Assembly: GCF_947499215.1 (NCBI RefSeq)
Contig: NZ_CANMNI010000001.1
Coordinates: 1,240,001 to 1,304,000 of the forward strand
Direction: 5' to 3'
DNA: 64,000 nt
Source of the DNA: an uncultured Pontibacter sp.
Lineage (GTDB): Bacteria; Bacteroidota; Bacteroidia; Cytophagales; Hymenobacteraceae
In this document: positions 8,470 through 16,057 of the stretch, piece after piece
Layout: the number at the start of each line of letters is the position of its first letter
Numbering within the stretch: position 1 is the first letter of the stretch
Notes under the pieces: model-generated
The model's database searches: none
The model's input: only the letters and a program-made list of their open reading frames with translations
Told to the model about the DNA's origin: nothing
Made by a program: the position numbers and the translations under genes

Positions 8470-10269
8470 TTAACCAATAGCCAAATGTGTGTCCGGATAC
8501 TTGTACGCGGTAGAAGTAGTCCGTGTGCTGATAGCCAGTGCCAATGTAAGTGTACCTACCCTGCCAATGTACATCGACAGAACAATCACGGTTTTGCCCA
8601 CATCCGAAAGACCAGCCGTTATACCCGTACTCAGCCCCACGGTTGCAAAGGCTGATATCTGCTCGAAAGCCAATCGCACAATATCAAACTGCGCATCGGA
8701 AATAGAAAGGATAATCACAAACAATATGTTAAAACCCACAGCAAAGGTAAATACAGCAAAAGCCTTGTAAGAAGCTGAGTGCGGAATAGTGCGCTTGCCG
8801 ATCTCGATGTTCCGCTTGCCCACAATCGTAGCCCACACAGACAGAATGATCACCGTGAACGTGGTCGTCTTAATACCCCCACCCATCGAACCGGGTGAGG
8901 CACCGATGAACATCAGCATCATCATGATCAACAGCATTGGAATCGACACCGCCGAAATATCTACGGTGCTAAATCCTGAAGAGCGCGTGGTCATGGACTG
9001 GAAAAAGGAAGCGATAAGTGCCTCGACAAAGCTTAGCTGCGAGAGCGTGTTGAAATACTCCAACAGGAAAAAAGTGACTGTTCCGAAAGCCAGCAAAGCA
9101 GCCGACGAATAAACCGTCACGCGGGTCATCAGTTTCCAATTACGCCAAGGCGCTGCCATACGGGCACGCATTGCTTTTGGAGAAAACACATCGATTATCG
9201 TCGGAAAACCGATTCCTCCCAAAATTACCAAGGCTGCGATAGTCAGGTGCAAGGCATAGGACGTCCGTAGCGGATTAGTATACAACCCCTCCGGGTACAA
9301 AGAGAAACCGGCATTGCAAAAACCGGATACGGCATGGAACACCGAAAAGAAAATCTTGCTGCCGAGCCCCACAAACTCCGCCTCGTTTCCCCATGTCGCA
9401 AATATGATCACAACGCCAATCGCCTCGATGGACAGCGTCATCACAATTAGTTTTTGCAAAAGGCCTTTGGTGAAAGAGATGGACTCACTCTCCATGATCT
9501 CATACATGGCCACGTGCTGCCGTATACCCAAACCCTGCCGCATCAGCATGGCAAAGAAGGTGGCAAACGTCATAACGCCCAAGCCGCCCAACTGCACCAG
9601 CACCAAAAGCACCACCTGTCCCGATAAGGTGAAATAAGTACCCGGGTCCACTACCGTCAGACCCGTGATGCAGGAAGCGCTGGTTGCCATGAACAGCGCA
9701 TCGATGAAGCGCATGCCATCCGGATCATTGGTCATTTTGGGCAGCATAAACATGGCCGTTCCCAGTGCAATGAGCGTAACAAAACTCATCAGGAAAGTAA
9801 CGGCCGGCTTCACCTGCAGGGTTTTGAGGTGCACTCTCGTTTCGAGTAACTCGATAACGAGCAGCATGAGCATGTAGAGCGAAACCAAAATGCGGTATAC
9901 CTCTACGGAGAGCGGCATGCCAATGCCCTCAAAAATATTATAGATGATTGGGAAGTTGAACAGGTAAGTACCGACGTGGTTGACCAGAATGATGGCCATC
10001 AGGATACCCTCAAACCACGTGCGCCGCAGGAACTTGACCCGCTCAAAACCATATAGGATACGCAACAGGTATATCACGACAAAGACCCCGAGGATCGCGT
10101 CAATGGCGTAGAAAATAAGCTGAATGGTATCCATGTCGGTCACTACACCGTGAGCATACAGCAGCAAGCCTATCGCTACGATCGTGAGCGTATAGGTGGT
10201 GCGGCGCATCAGCATGTATGCCCGCAACTTGCTGCCGTACAGCAGCCTGTTAAGCTGTTCGGTGTTCAT
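8470..10269 (-). CDS. TrkH/KtrB-type potassium channel subunit (copy 2)
   Basis: Paralogue of the preceding gene with the same length (599) and N-terminal plan (MNTEQLNRLLYGSKLRAYM against MRTEELNRALYGSKLRAYA). Its filter loops read SCITGLTVVDPGT, SGFCNAGFSLYPE, TTRSSGFSTVD and FATVGLSTGITAG, so each conserved filter glycine is kept. Its first 20 bases overlap the end of the heptose kinase gene, so it is read from the same message. Two adjacent channels may differ in affinity or in the ion they admit, but this is inference. Confidence 0.93.
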   Translation of the reverse strand: MNTEQLNRLLYGSKLRAYMLMRRTTYTLTIVAIGLLLYAHGVVTDMDTIQLIFYAIDAILGVFVVIYLLRILYGFERVKFLRRTWFEGILMAIILVNHVGTYLFNFPIIYNIFEGIGMPLSVEVYRILVSLYMLMLLVIELLETRVHLKTLQVKPAVTFLMSFVTLIALGTAMFMLPKMTNDPDGMRFIDALFMATSASCITGLTVVDPGTYFTLSGQVVLLVLVQLGGLGVMTFATFFAMLMRQGLGIRQHVAMYEIMESESISFTKGLLQKLIVMTLSIEAIGVVIIFATWGNEAEFVGLGSKIFFSVFHAVSGFCNAGFSLYPEGLYTNPLRTSYALHLTIAALVILGGIGFPTIIDVFSPKAMRARMAAPWRNWKLMTRVTVYSSAALLAFGTVTFFLLEYFNTLSQLSFVEALIASFFQSMTTRSSGFSTVDISAVSIPMLLIMMMLMFIGASPGSMGGGIKTTTFTVIILSVWATIVGKRNIEIGKRTIPHSASYKAFAVFTFAVGFNILFVIILSISDAQFDIVRLAFEQISAFATVGLSTGITAGLSDVGKTVIVLSMYIGRVGTLTLALAISTRTTSTAYKYPDTHLAIG

Positions 10270-11269
10270 GGGTTTCGTACAGCCTGTTCTCTTTTGCTTC
10301 TTGGAACAGGCGGTCTCTGTCGACAGGCACCACGCCTACCTGTTCGCACACCAGTCCGCCGCCCAGATTGCTCAGGCCGGCCAAAAACGGCAGCGATGTT
10401 TTCAGCGCCATACACAGCGCCGCAATGCTGATCACGGTATCGCCGGCACCCGACACGTCGGAAATGGAACGGCGGTGCGCCGGTATGTAAGTTTTCTCCT
10501 CGCCATTGGCCACAAACACGCCACGTTCCGAAAGCGTCACCAATACTTGCTTGGTGGTTAATTTAGCTTGCAATTGCGATACTGCATCCTCAAAAGCATG
10601 CAAGTTCTCGTCTGCAAAGTCTACTTTCAGGCCTTCTTTAAGTTCTTTCAGGTTGGGTTTGAAAAGCGTGCAGCCTTTGTAACTCAAGAAGTTTTTCTTC
10701 TTCGGATCCACCACCGTAGGTATACCGCGCTCGTTGGCTAGCGCGATAAAACGGGCAATGTTCTGCTCCGAGAACACCCCTTTGTCGTAGTCCTCGAACA
10801 CGACCACATCAGCACGGTCGAGCAGTTTCAGGTAATGCTCCTCTAAGTGGCGCTCTTCGTAGTCAGCCAAATTGTGCTCAATCTCAGCATCCACGCGCAG
10901 CAGTTGCTGACCACCGGCTATGATGCGGTGCTTGATGGTTGTTACCCGCTCCGGGCTCTGCACAATGCCCTCAGTGGAGAGATCGCGCTCTTCCATCAGG
11001 CGCAGGAAATCGCCTCCGTCCGGATCATCCCCAATGACAGAGCAAAGCAGTGGCGTCGCGCCCATTGCCTGTACGTTCAGGGCCACGTTGGCGGCACCGC
11101 CCAGACGCTTTTCGCGCTTCACCACGTTCACGATCGGCACGGGTGCTTCCGGCGAAATGCGTGTCGACTTGCCCCACAGGTAGGAGTCAATCATCACGTC
11201 GCCCACGATGAGCACGGTTAGCCTGTCAAAGGCACTGAAAATATCTTCTAAATTGGTATGCTGATTCAT
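10250..11269 (-). CDS. D-glycero-beta-D-manno-heptose-7-phosphate kinase (RfaE1/HldE kinase domain)
   Basis: A PfkB/ribokinase-type kinase of 339 residues. It shows DVMIDSYLWGKSTRISPEAP at the N terminus, the family motif LGGAANVALNVQAMGA, and the catalytic DVSGAGDT anion-hole loop near the C terminus. These are typical of RfaE domain I, which phosphorylates heptose-7-phosphate at C1 on the way to ADP-heptose for lipopolysaccharide. The cytidylyltransferase domain of fused HldE is absent, so a separate partner must act elsewhere. Its ATG overlaps the aminotransferase stop (TAATG type), and its end overlaps the trkH-like gene by 20 bases. This tight coupling to potassium channels is functionally unexplained. 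Confidence 0.85.
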   Translation of the reverse strand: MNQHTNLEDIFSAFDRLTVLIVGDVMIDSYLWGKSTRISPEAPVPIVNVVKREKRLGGAANVALNVQAMGATPLLCSVIGDDPDGGDFLRLMEERDLSTEGIVQSPERVTTIKHRIIAGGQQLLRVDAEIEHNLADYEERHLEEHYLKLLDRADVVVFEDYDKGVFSEQNIARFIALANERGIPTVVDPKKKNFLSYKGCTLFKPNLKELKEGLKVDFADENLHAFEDAVSQLQAKLTTKQVLVTLSERGVFVANGEEKTYIPAHRRSISDVSGAGDTVISIAALCMALKTSLPFLAGLSNLGGGLVCEQVGVVPVDRDRLFQEAKENRLYETHEHRTA

Positions 11270-12477
11270 TACTGCAATTTGGCGAGGCTCTCCTTGATGC
11301 GGCGGAGGGCCTCGATTAATTTATCGTCGGATGTGGCATAAGAGAAACGGATACACTGCGGTGCGCCAAAAGCCTCACCACTCACCAGCGCCACATGGGC
11401 GTCGGTAAGCAGGTATAGGCTTAGGTCGAGGGCGCTGCTAATGATATTGCCGTTGCAGCTCTTACCGAAGTAGTAGCTCACATCCGGGAAAATATAAAAT
11501 GCACCGGTAGGCACGTTGGTTTTGAAACCCGGAATATCCTGCATGATTTCCAGCACGAGGTCACGGCGACGGCGGTAAGCGTCGCGCATTTCCAAGGCCG
11601 ATTCATTTCCACCCAACAGGGCCGCATGGGCCGCTTTCTGGGCGATGGAGCAGGTACCGGACGTGATCTGGCTCTGCATTTTCTCGCAAGCGATAGCAAT
11701 GTCTTTGTGAGCCGCAATGTAGCCCACACGCCAGCCTGTCATAGCATAGCCTTTCGAGAAGCCGTTCACGGTAATCACGCGGTCTTTGATAAAGTCGAAG
11801 CCGGCCATGCTGGCGTGCTTACCCCCGAAATTGATGTACTCGTAGATCTCGTCGGCGATGATGTATACCTGCGGATGCTTCTCGAGCACTCGGGCGATCG
11901 CCAGTAGCTCGTCCTCGTCGAATACTGAACCAGTCGGGTTGCAAGGCGAAGAGTACATCACCACTTTGGTGTTGGACGTGATCGCGTTCTCGAGTTGCTC
12001 CGGCGTTACTTTAAAGTCATTCTCCAAACGGCCTTGCAGTGGCACCGGTATACCTTCGGCTAGTTTCACAATCTCCTCATACGACACCCAGTAAGGCGAA
12101 AAGATGATCACCTCGTCCCCCGGATTCACCAGACACATCACCGCATTGGCAATGGATTGCTTGGCCCCCGTCGACACCACGATGTTCTCCGGACCATAAT
12201 CCAAGTTGTTGTCGCGCTTAAACTTATCGGCAATAGCCTGACGAAGCGCCGGAAAGCCCGGTACTGGGGTATAAAAGGTAAAGCCGTCATCAATGGCCTG
12301 TTTCGCAGCGTCTTTGATGTACTGTGGCGTCTGGAAATCCGGCTCCCCGAAGCTCAGGTTGATGATATCGAATCCCTGTGCGGCGAGTTCACGGCCTTTT
12401 TTGGCCATCGCGATGGTCTGCGACTCCGACAGCGCCATGATTCTGTCTGAAAGTATGTGGGATGCTATGTTCTGCAT
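11269..12477 (-). CDS. Class I aminotransferase, aspartate aminotransferase type
   Basis: A PLP-dependent class I/II aminotransferase of 402 residues, most like the prokaryotic aspartate aminotransferase (subgroup Ib). The opening LSDRIMALSESQTIAM, the SSPCNPTGS substrate loop, the PLP lysine in NGFSKGYAMTGWR and the C-terminal RFSYATS with the carboxylate-binding Arg are all present. It would exchange amino groups between aspartate and 2-oxoglutarate in the cytosol, although related enzymes accept aromatic or prephenate substrates. First gene of a four-gene operon; a TAnnTTTG box lies just upstream. Confidence 0.9.
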   Translation of the reverse strand: MQNIASHILSDRIMALSESQTIAMAKKGRELAAQGFDIINLSFGEPDFQTPQYIKDAAKQAIDDGFTFYTPVPGFPALRQAIADKFKRDNNLDYGPENIVVSTGAKQSIANAVMCLVNPGDEVIIFSPYWVSYEEIVKLAEGIPVPLQGRLENDFKVTPEQLENAITSNTKVVMYSSPCNPTGSVFDEDELLAIARVLEKHPQVYIIADEIYEYINFGGKHASMAGFDFIKDRVITVNGFSKGYAMTGWRVGYIAAHKDIAIACEKMQSQITSGTCSIAQKAAHAALLGGNESALEMRDAYRRRRDLVLEIMQDIPGFKTNVPTGAFYIFPDVSYYFGKSCNGNIISSALDLSLYLLTDAHVALVSGEAFGAPQCIRFSYATSDDKLIEALRRIKESLAKLQ

Positions 12478-12497
12478 GCTTGTTCTGAATTAAGCTC

Positions 12498-12505
12498 CAA
12501 AGTTA
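12498..12505 (-). promoter_or_regulatory. Putative -7 box of the aminotransferase operon
   Basis: The minus strand reads TAACTTTG, matching TAnnTTTG, 20 bases before the aminotransferase ATG. No clear -33 box. Confidence 0.45.
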
Positions 12506-12543
12506 ATATAATGCAAGAGAAAACCAGTGAAATGGGGGTTGTT

Positions 12544-12592
12544 TATGGCGCGAGCGTCCACGCTCGTGTCTCCTATGGTGGGGCCTCTGCCC
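12544..12592 (+). repeat. Dispersed repeat, family C, copy 1
   Basis: This contains CGAGCGTCCACGCTCG (an inverted repeat) followed by a conserved GTGGGGCCTCTG stretch. The same order, with a few changes, recurs at 19434-19482. Confidence 0.65.
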
Positions 12593-13021
12593 CAGTTTAG
12601 TGACCCCATCCCAACCTTCCCCTTTTGTCGAGGGCCCCTGCCCCCAAAACAGGGGAGGGAGTTTGTGCACGATTGACATCCCCCTGCCCCTCCCGAATCA
12701 AGTCAGGGATCTTCGACTTCAAAGGGGGAACTGTCTGCCGATGCCCGTGTCAACTGTTTTAATGTTCCATAGTTACAGATTATACAATGCAGTATTGGGT
12801 CAAACCACCCCTGCCCCTCCTTGTCCAAGGAGGGGAGCTTTGGCCGTTGCCATTTGACAAGTTTAAGCCTTGTCGTACGTGCTTTAGATTTAAACAATAC
12901 TGGCACGCTTTGGAAGACTAACTTGCACCAGAGCAATGAAACAGACCGCACCAGCCAAGTGCACTAAATGACTACCCACTGTTTGAGCGTTCAGCGAGTT
13001 TGGGGAGTCTTGATTTTTTTG

Positions 13022-13051
13022 CTTACTTTTTTCATCAAGGAAAAAAGTAAG
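13022..13051. repeat. Perfect 12-bp inverted repeat CTTACTTTTTTC
   Basis: CTTACTTTTTTC, loop ATCAAG, then GAAAAAAGTAAG. Together with the following GTGCCCGCCGCACAGGC it resembles a short element I recall as common in Bacteroidota intergenic DNA. Only one copy is seen here. Confidence 0.5.
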
Positions 13052-13133
13052 TGCCCGCCGCACAGGCGAAGCTATAAAACAAAGCTAGTTGCTATACCAA
13101 TAACAGCATAAGCTACAATGCAACAAAAACAGA

Positions 13134-13159
13134 AAAGGACATGCTTTCGCATGTCCTTT
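13134..13159 (-). terminator. Terminator after recR
   Basis: AAAGGACATGC (13134-13144) pairs perfectly with GCATGTCCTTT (13149-13159). The A-rich stretch on the left gives a U tract on the minus strand. It lies 25 bases past the recR stop. Confidence 0.75.
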
Positions 13160-13183
13160 CCCAGCTATTACAAGCCGCAAGTT

Positions 13184-13792
13184 TTAGTTCTTACCGTAAG
13201 AAGTGCGCTCTACAATGCTGCGCCCCAGCGTAATTTCATCCGTATACTCCAGCTCACCCCCTACCGGCACACCACGGGCGATGGTGGTGATGCGCACGTT
13301 GTGGTCGCGGAGTTTGCGGGTCAGGTAAAAGGCAGTAGTGTCGCCTTCCATAGTCGGGCTGATCGCCAGCAGAATCTCTTTTACTTCGGAGTTCGGCAGA
13401 CGCTCCAGCAAAGAATCGATGTGCAGGTCCGATGGGCCCACGCCTTCGATGGGTGAAATCACACCACCCAACACATGGTACAGACCTTTGAACTGAGAGG
13501 TATTCTCGATCGCGATCACATCCCGGATATCGCTCACCACACATAGCAGGCTGCGGTCGCGCAATGGGTTCAGGCAAATCCCGCATACCTCGGTGTCCGA
13601 AATGTTATGACATTCCTTGCAGTGCTTCACCTCGGTGCGCATTTTCACGAGCGCCTCGGCCAGCAGGAACGTCTCTTCAGACTCCTCTTTGAGCAGATGC
13701 AGCGCCAACCGCAGGGCCGTCTTGCGCCCTACGCCCGGGAGCTTTGCCAACTCCTCAACGGCGTTTTCAATCAGTTTAGAAGGAAATTCCAT
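13184..13792 (-). CDS. recR: Recombination mediator RecR
   Basis: RecR works with RecO and RecF to load RecA on gapped DNA. The 202-residue protein has, in order, the helix-hairpin-helix KLPGVGRKTALRLALHL, the C4 zinc finger CKEC-HNISDTEVCGIC near residues 57-72, a Toprim domain and the C-terminal ARGVPVGGELEYTDEITL. Full family length. It is separated from the upstream clpS gene by 11 bases and is probably its operon partner; a strong terminator follows. Confidence 0.96.
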   Translation of the reverse strand: MEFPSKLIENAVEELAKLPGVGRKTALRLALHLLKEESEETFLLAEALVKMRTEVKHCKECHNISDTEVCGICLNPLRDRSLLCVVSDIRDVIAIENTSQFKGLYHVLGGVISPIEGVGPSDLHIDSLLERLPNSEVKEILLAISPTMEGDTTAFYLTRKLRDHNVRITTIARGVPVGGELEYTDEITLGRSIVERTSYGKN

Positions 13793-13803
13793 TCAACCTC
13801 CCG

Positions 13804-14085
13804 CTACTCGATGTTGGCCGACAGGTCTTTGTCGTGAAGGGCGGTGCACATACTTGCCAGCTCTTCGTAAGACCCTACCTTCACGGTGCACTTGCCTTTG
13901 TAGTGGATCAGCAAGGTGCATTGCTCCGCCTGTTCCGCCGAGTGGCCGCACACCTTGATCAGCGTTGCGATCACGTGGTCAAATGTATTTACGTCGTCGT
14001 TATACACAATCAGGTTATGCAGATCGGTGCTCTCTTCGAGCAGAGCCACATCTTCCTGATGTAAAATTTCAGTCTCAATATTCAT
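13804..14085 (-). CDS. clpS: ClpS-like adaptor of the Clp protease
   Basis: A 93-residue ClpS-family protein. ClpS binds the N domain of ClpA/ClpC and hands over N-degron substrates. The core is clear: LIVYNDDVNTFDHVI, the helix TLIKVCGHSAEQAEQCTLLIHYKGKC and the strand TVKVGSYEELAS. The usual acidic ligand residues (NDD) and the histidine of the IHYKG strand are kept. A -7 box abuts its ATG, and recR follows 11 bases downstream on the same strand. Confidence 0.9.
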   Translation of the reverse strand: MNIETEILHQEDVALLEESTDLHNLIVYNDDVNTFDHVIATLIKVCGHSAEQAEQCTLLIHYKGKCTVKVGSYEELASMCTALHDKDLSANIE

Positions 14086-14089
14086 AGTG

Positions 14090-14097
14090 CAAAATTA
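14090..14097 (-). promoter_or_regulatory. -7 box abutting clpS start
   Basis: The minus strand reads TAATTTTG, ending four bases before the clpS ATG, the same arrangement as at hemE. It implies a very short leader. Confidence 0.4.
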
Positions 14098-14468
14098 CGA
14101 ATTTTTATGGAGCTACGGAAGCGGAAATCACTATAAAACAGCGCTCCCGGAAAGCTCCGCTCAATCAAAAAAGGTATAGGTTAAAACAATCTGAAGTTGA
14201 GGTTAATTCCTGTGCGTGTGATTATTTCAGGCACAGCAGGAGAAATTTGATTGAAGAAATTCTCCCCTTGAGGACAAGTGAGAATGAGAGTTCGAAACTT
14301 GCGAGCGAAGTTCTTAGAGGGATGTAAAAAATTAGCAGATAGCTTTTGATACTGGCAACACCCCTATGGTCCCCTAAAGGGGACAGTTTCTAATTACACT
14401 TAGCAGCCCTCCTATCTTGAACAGCACACCCATTTTACTTAACTTTACAGATATAGCCTAAATACCTT
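14098..14468. repeat. Intergenic region with degenerate palindromes
   Basis: About 370 bases with no gene. It holds a degenerate family B-like block near 14262-14335 (CTCCCCTTGAGGAC ... TTAGAGGGATG) and another at about 14361-14391 with TCCCCTAAAGGGGA as its dyad. No promoter consensus is convincing, although TAACTTTA lies near 14439. Confidence 0.5.
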
Positions 14469-15011
14469 ATGCCCACCGTCTCCACTGGTTTTAAACAAGC
14501 TGTTAAGCAGCTGAGCGATAAAGAAAAGGAAGCCATCATCATCAAAGCCGCCCGCCGCGACGGGGAGCTGTATGAATTACTGGCAATCGAGCTGGGCGAA
14601 CTCACGCCGGAAGAGGCCTATGAGCAGACGGCCGAGAAAATCCACGAGCTGATGATCAGCACCTCCGGCCGCTACCTAGGCAGAGCCCTGACCAAGTCGT
14701 TGCGCAAGTCGGCCAAGGAGATTGCCCGTTTCAAGCGCGTTACCAAAGACGTAAAACTGGAAACAGACCTGCACTTATACCTGTTGCGACTGATCTTCGA
14801 CAACTTCACCGGCCAGTTCGACAGTTACTACAAAGCCTTCTACACCGCCACGGCCCGCCTCCTGCAGCGCACCATCCAGCTTATCCGCAAGAATCTGCAC
14901 GAAGACTACCACCTCGAGTACAAAGACGAACTCGACAATTTCCTGCAGCAGATCCACAGCCGCAATAAGCCGCTGAGTTTTGACTTGCCGGGGAGTTTTG
15001 AAGTGGAGTAA
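14469..15011 (+). CDS. Unknown helical protein (180 aa)
   Basis: I do not recognise a named domain. The protein is soluble, highly charged and apparently all-helical, with the repeating Lys/Glu pattern of coiled-coil or bundle proteins (for example LTKSLRKSAKEIARFKRVTKDVK). It has no signal peptide or membrane segment. Good codon structure and an ATG start support it as a real gene. It is followed 19 bases later by an endonuclease-family gene and may share its message. The region immediately upstream contains repeats. Confidence 0.7.
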   Translation: MPTVSTGFKQAVKQLSDKEKEAIIIKAARRDGELYELLAIELGELTPEEAYEQTAEKIHELMISTSGRYLGRALTKSLRKSAKEIARFKRVTKDVKLETDLHLYLLRLIFDNFTGQFDSYYKAFYTATARLLQRTIQLIRKNLHEDYHLEYKDELDNFLQQIHSRNKPLSFDLPGSFEVE

Positions 15012-15030
15012 GGGTAAATAGACTGAAGCA

Positions 15031-15744
15031 ATGAAGATCGTAACTTGGAACTGCAATGGTGCTTTAAGGAATAAATTTGAACATTTATTGGACTTCGAGG
15101 CTGACATTTACATCATTCAAGAGTGCGAGGATCCAGCTCTGTCCCGTCATCAGGAGTACACGGCTTGGGCAAAAAATCATCTTTGGCTCGGCAGCACGAA
15201 GAACAAAGGGCTCGGCATTTTCGCAGCTGAGCACATAAAAATTGAGCCGCTGGATTGGAGTAATACTTATCAAGATCATACAGTTAAGTACTTTTCACCA
15301 TGCATGATTAATGATACGTTCCAGCTACTTGGTGTTTGGACGCACCAGAATAATTCTCCGAACTTCGGCTATATTGGTCAGTTGTGGAAGTACCTTCAGG
15401 TGAACAAACAACACCTCAAGCAAACTCTGGTTGCCGGCGATTTTAACAGCAATACCATTTGGGATCAGTGGGACCGATGGTGGAATCACTCTGATGTAGT
15501 AAAAGAATTGGAGGAATTAGGTATAAGAAGCTTGTATCATCTACACTACAAAGAAGAACAAGGCAGAGAGTCTATACCTACTTTCTACTTTCATAGAAAA
15601 CCGGAAAGGCCTTATCATATCGACTATATATTTGGTAGTCAGGAGTTCTCTGATAGGCTGACTAAGTTTAAGATTGGAGATATTGAGCAATGGTTGAAGA
15701 TTAGCGATCACTTGCCTGTTAGTTGTGAGTTTGAGTTGAATTGA
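15031..15744 (+). CDS. Endonuclease/exonuclease/phosphatase family protein
   Basis: A 237-residue protein of the DNase I-like EEP fold. The family signatures appear in order: VTWNCNGALRNKF at the N terminus (metal-binding Asn), IIQECED with the metal-binding Glu, VAGDFNSN (catalytic Asp/Asn), and C-terminal YIFGS and ISDHLPVSCEF with the catalytic His. There is no signal peptide, so it probably acts in the cytoplasm; it might cut DNA, RNA or a phosphoester. Many Bacteroidota carry stand-alone copies of unknown role. Confidence 0.88.
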   Translation: MKIVTWNCNGALRNKFEHLLDFEADIYIIQECEDPALSRHQEYTAWAKNHLWLGSTKNKGLGIFAAEHIKIEPLDWSNTYQDHTVKYFSPCMINDTFQLLGVWTHQNNSPNFGYIGQLWKYLQVNKQHLKQTLVAGDFNSNTIWDQWDRWWNHSDVVKELEELGIRSLYHLHYKEEQGRESIPTFYFHRKPERPYHIDYIFGSQEFSDRLTKFKIGDIEQWLKISDHLPVSCEFELN

Positions 15745-15752
15745 AGTTAATT

Positions 15753-15790
15753 TATCTGTAGGGACAGGTCGCGACCTGTCCGAATCGTGC
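15753..15790 (-). repeat. REP palindrome, family A, copy 2
   Basis: The dyad GGACAGGTCGCGACCTGTCC at 15762-15781 is preceded by TCTGTAG and followed by AATCGTGCAC. Relative to copy 1 it is inverted. With copy 3 it forms an inverted pair 146 bases apart (start to start). Confidence 0.85.
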
Positions 15791-16057
15791 ACAGGTATAT
15801 ATTGCTTGAATCTTGATATAGGGGGCCTACCCCACGAATGACGGGGATTAAAAAGGATTGGGTCTTCCGAACTCCATACCTTCTGTTTCAGCGCACAGCC
15901 ATCGCGCGGACAGGTCACGACCTGTCCCTACAGAACCGCCTTCACTCCAATCACCCCTCCTATATTATCAATCCTCACCATGCTATTTAAACCTTTTCTG
16001 ATTTCTCCCCTCAAATCATTAAATTTGAGAATCTAAACTAACCGAATTCACCCTGTC
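15782..16057. other. Intergenic region before the propeller-amidohydrolase gene
   Basis: No gene. It contains a short CCTACCCCACGAATGACGGGG imperfect palindrome (about 15828-15850), the inverted REP copy 3 and an AT-rich leader. No clear -33/-7 pair is visible. Confidence 0.5.
15900..15934 (+). repeat. REP palindrome, family A, copy 3
   Basis: The dyad at 15908-15927 has one base changed (GGTCACGACC). Flanks are CATCGCGC before and CTACAGA after, the same left-flank type as the copy inside the RAYT gene. Confidence 0.8.

Larger units (their letters stand above)
12506..13133. repeat. Repeat-filled intergenic region
   Basis: About 630 bases with no credible gene. In order it holds: a family C repeat (12544-12592); three imperfect family B palindromes built on CCCCTGCCCCTCC/GGGGAGGG (about 12600-12665, 12678-12730 and 12803-12840); and a 12-bp perfect hairpin (13022-13051) followed by GTGCCCGCCGCACAGGC. 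Open frames here are low-complexity products of these repeats. The area looks like a sink for small dispersed elements. Confidence 0.7.

Noticed and set aside
7900-8500. Possibility that the two tandem trkH genes are one assembly duplication
   Set aside because: The copies differ throughout in sequence (for example TTRTAGFNTLD against TTRSSGFSTVD), so they are old paralogues and not a copy error.
12600-12951. Short open frames of 82-85 residues in the repeat spacer
   Set aside because: They are proline-rich translations of family B palindromes and lack a start context or family match.
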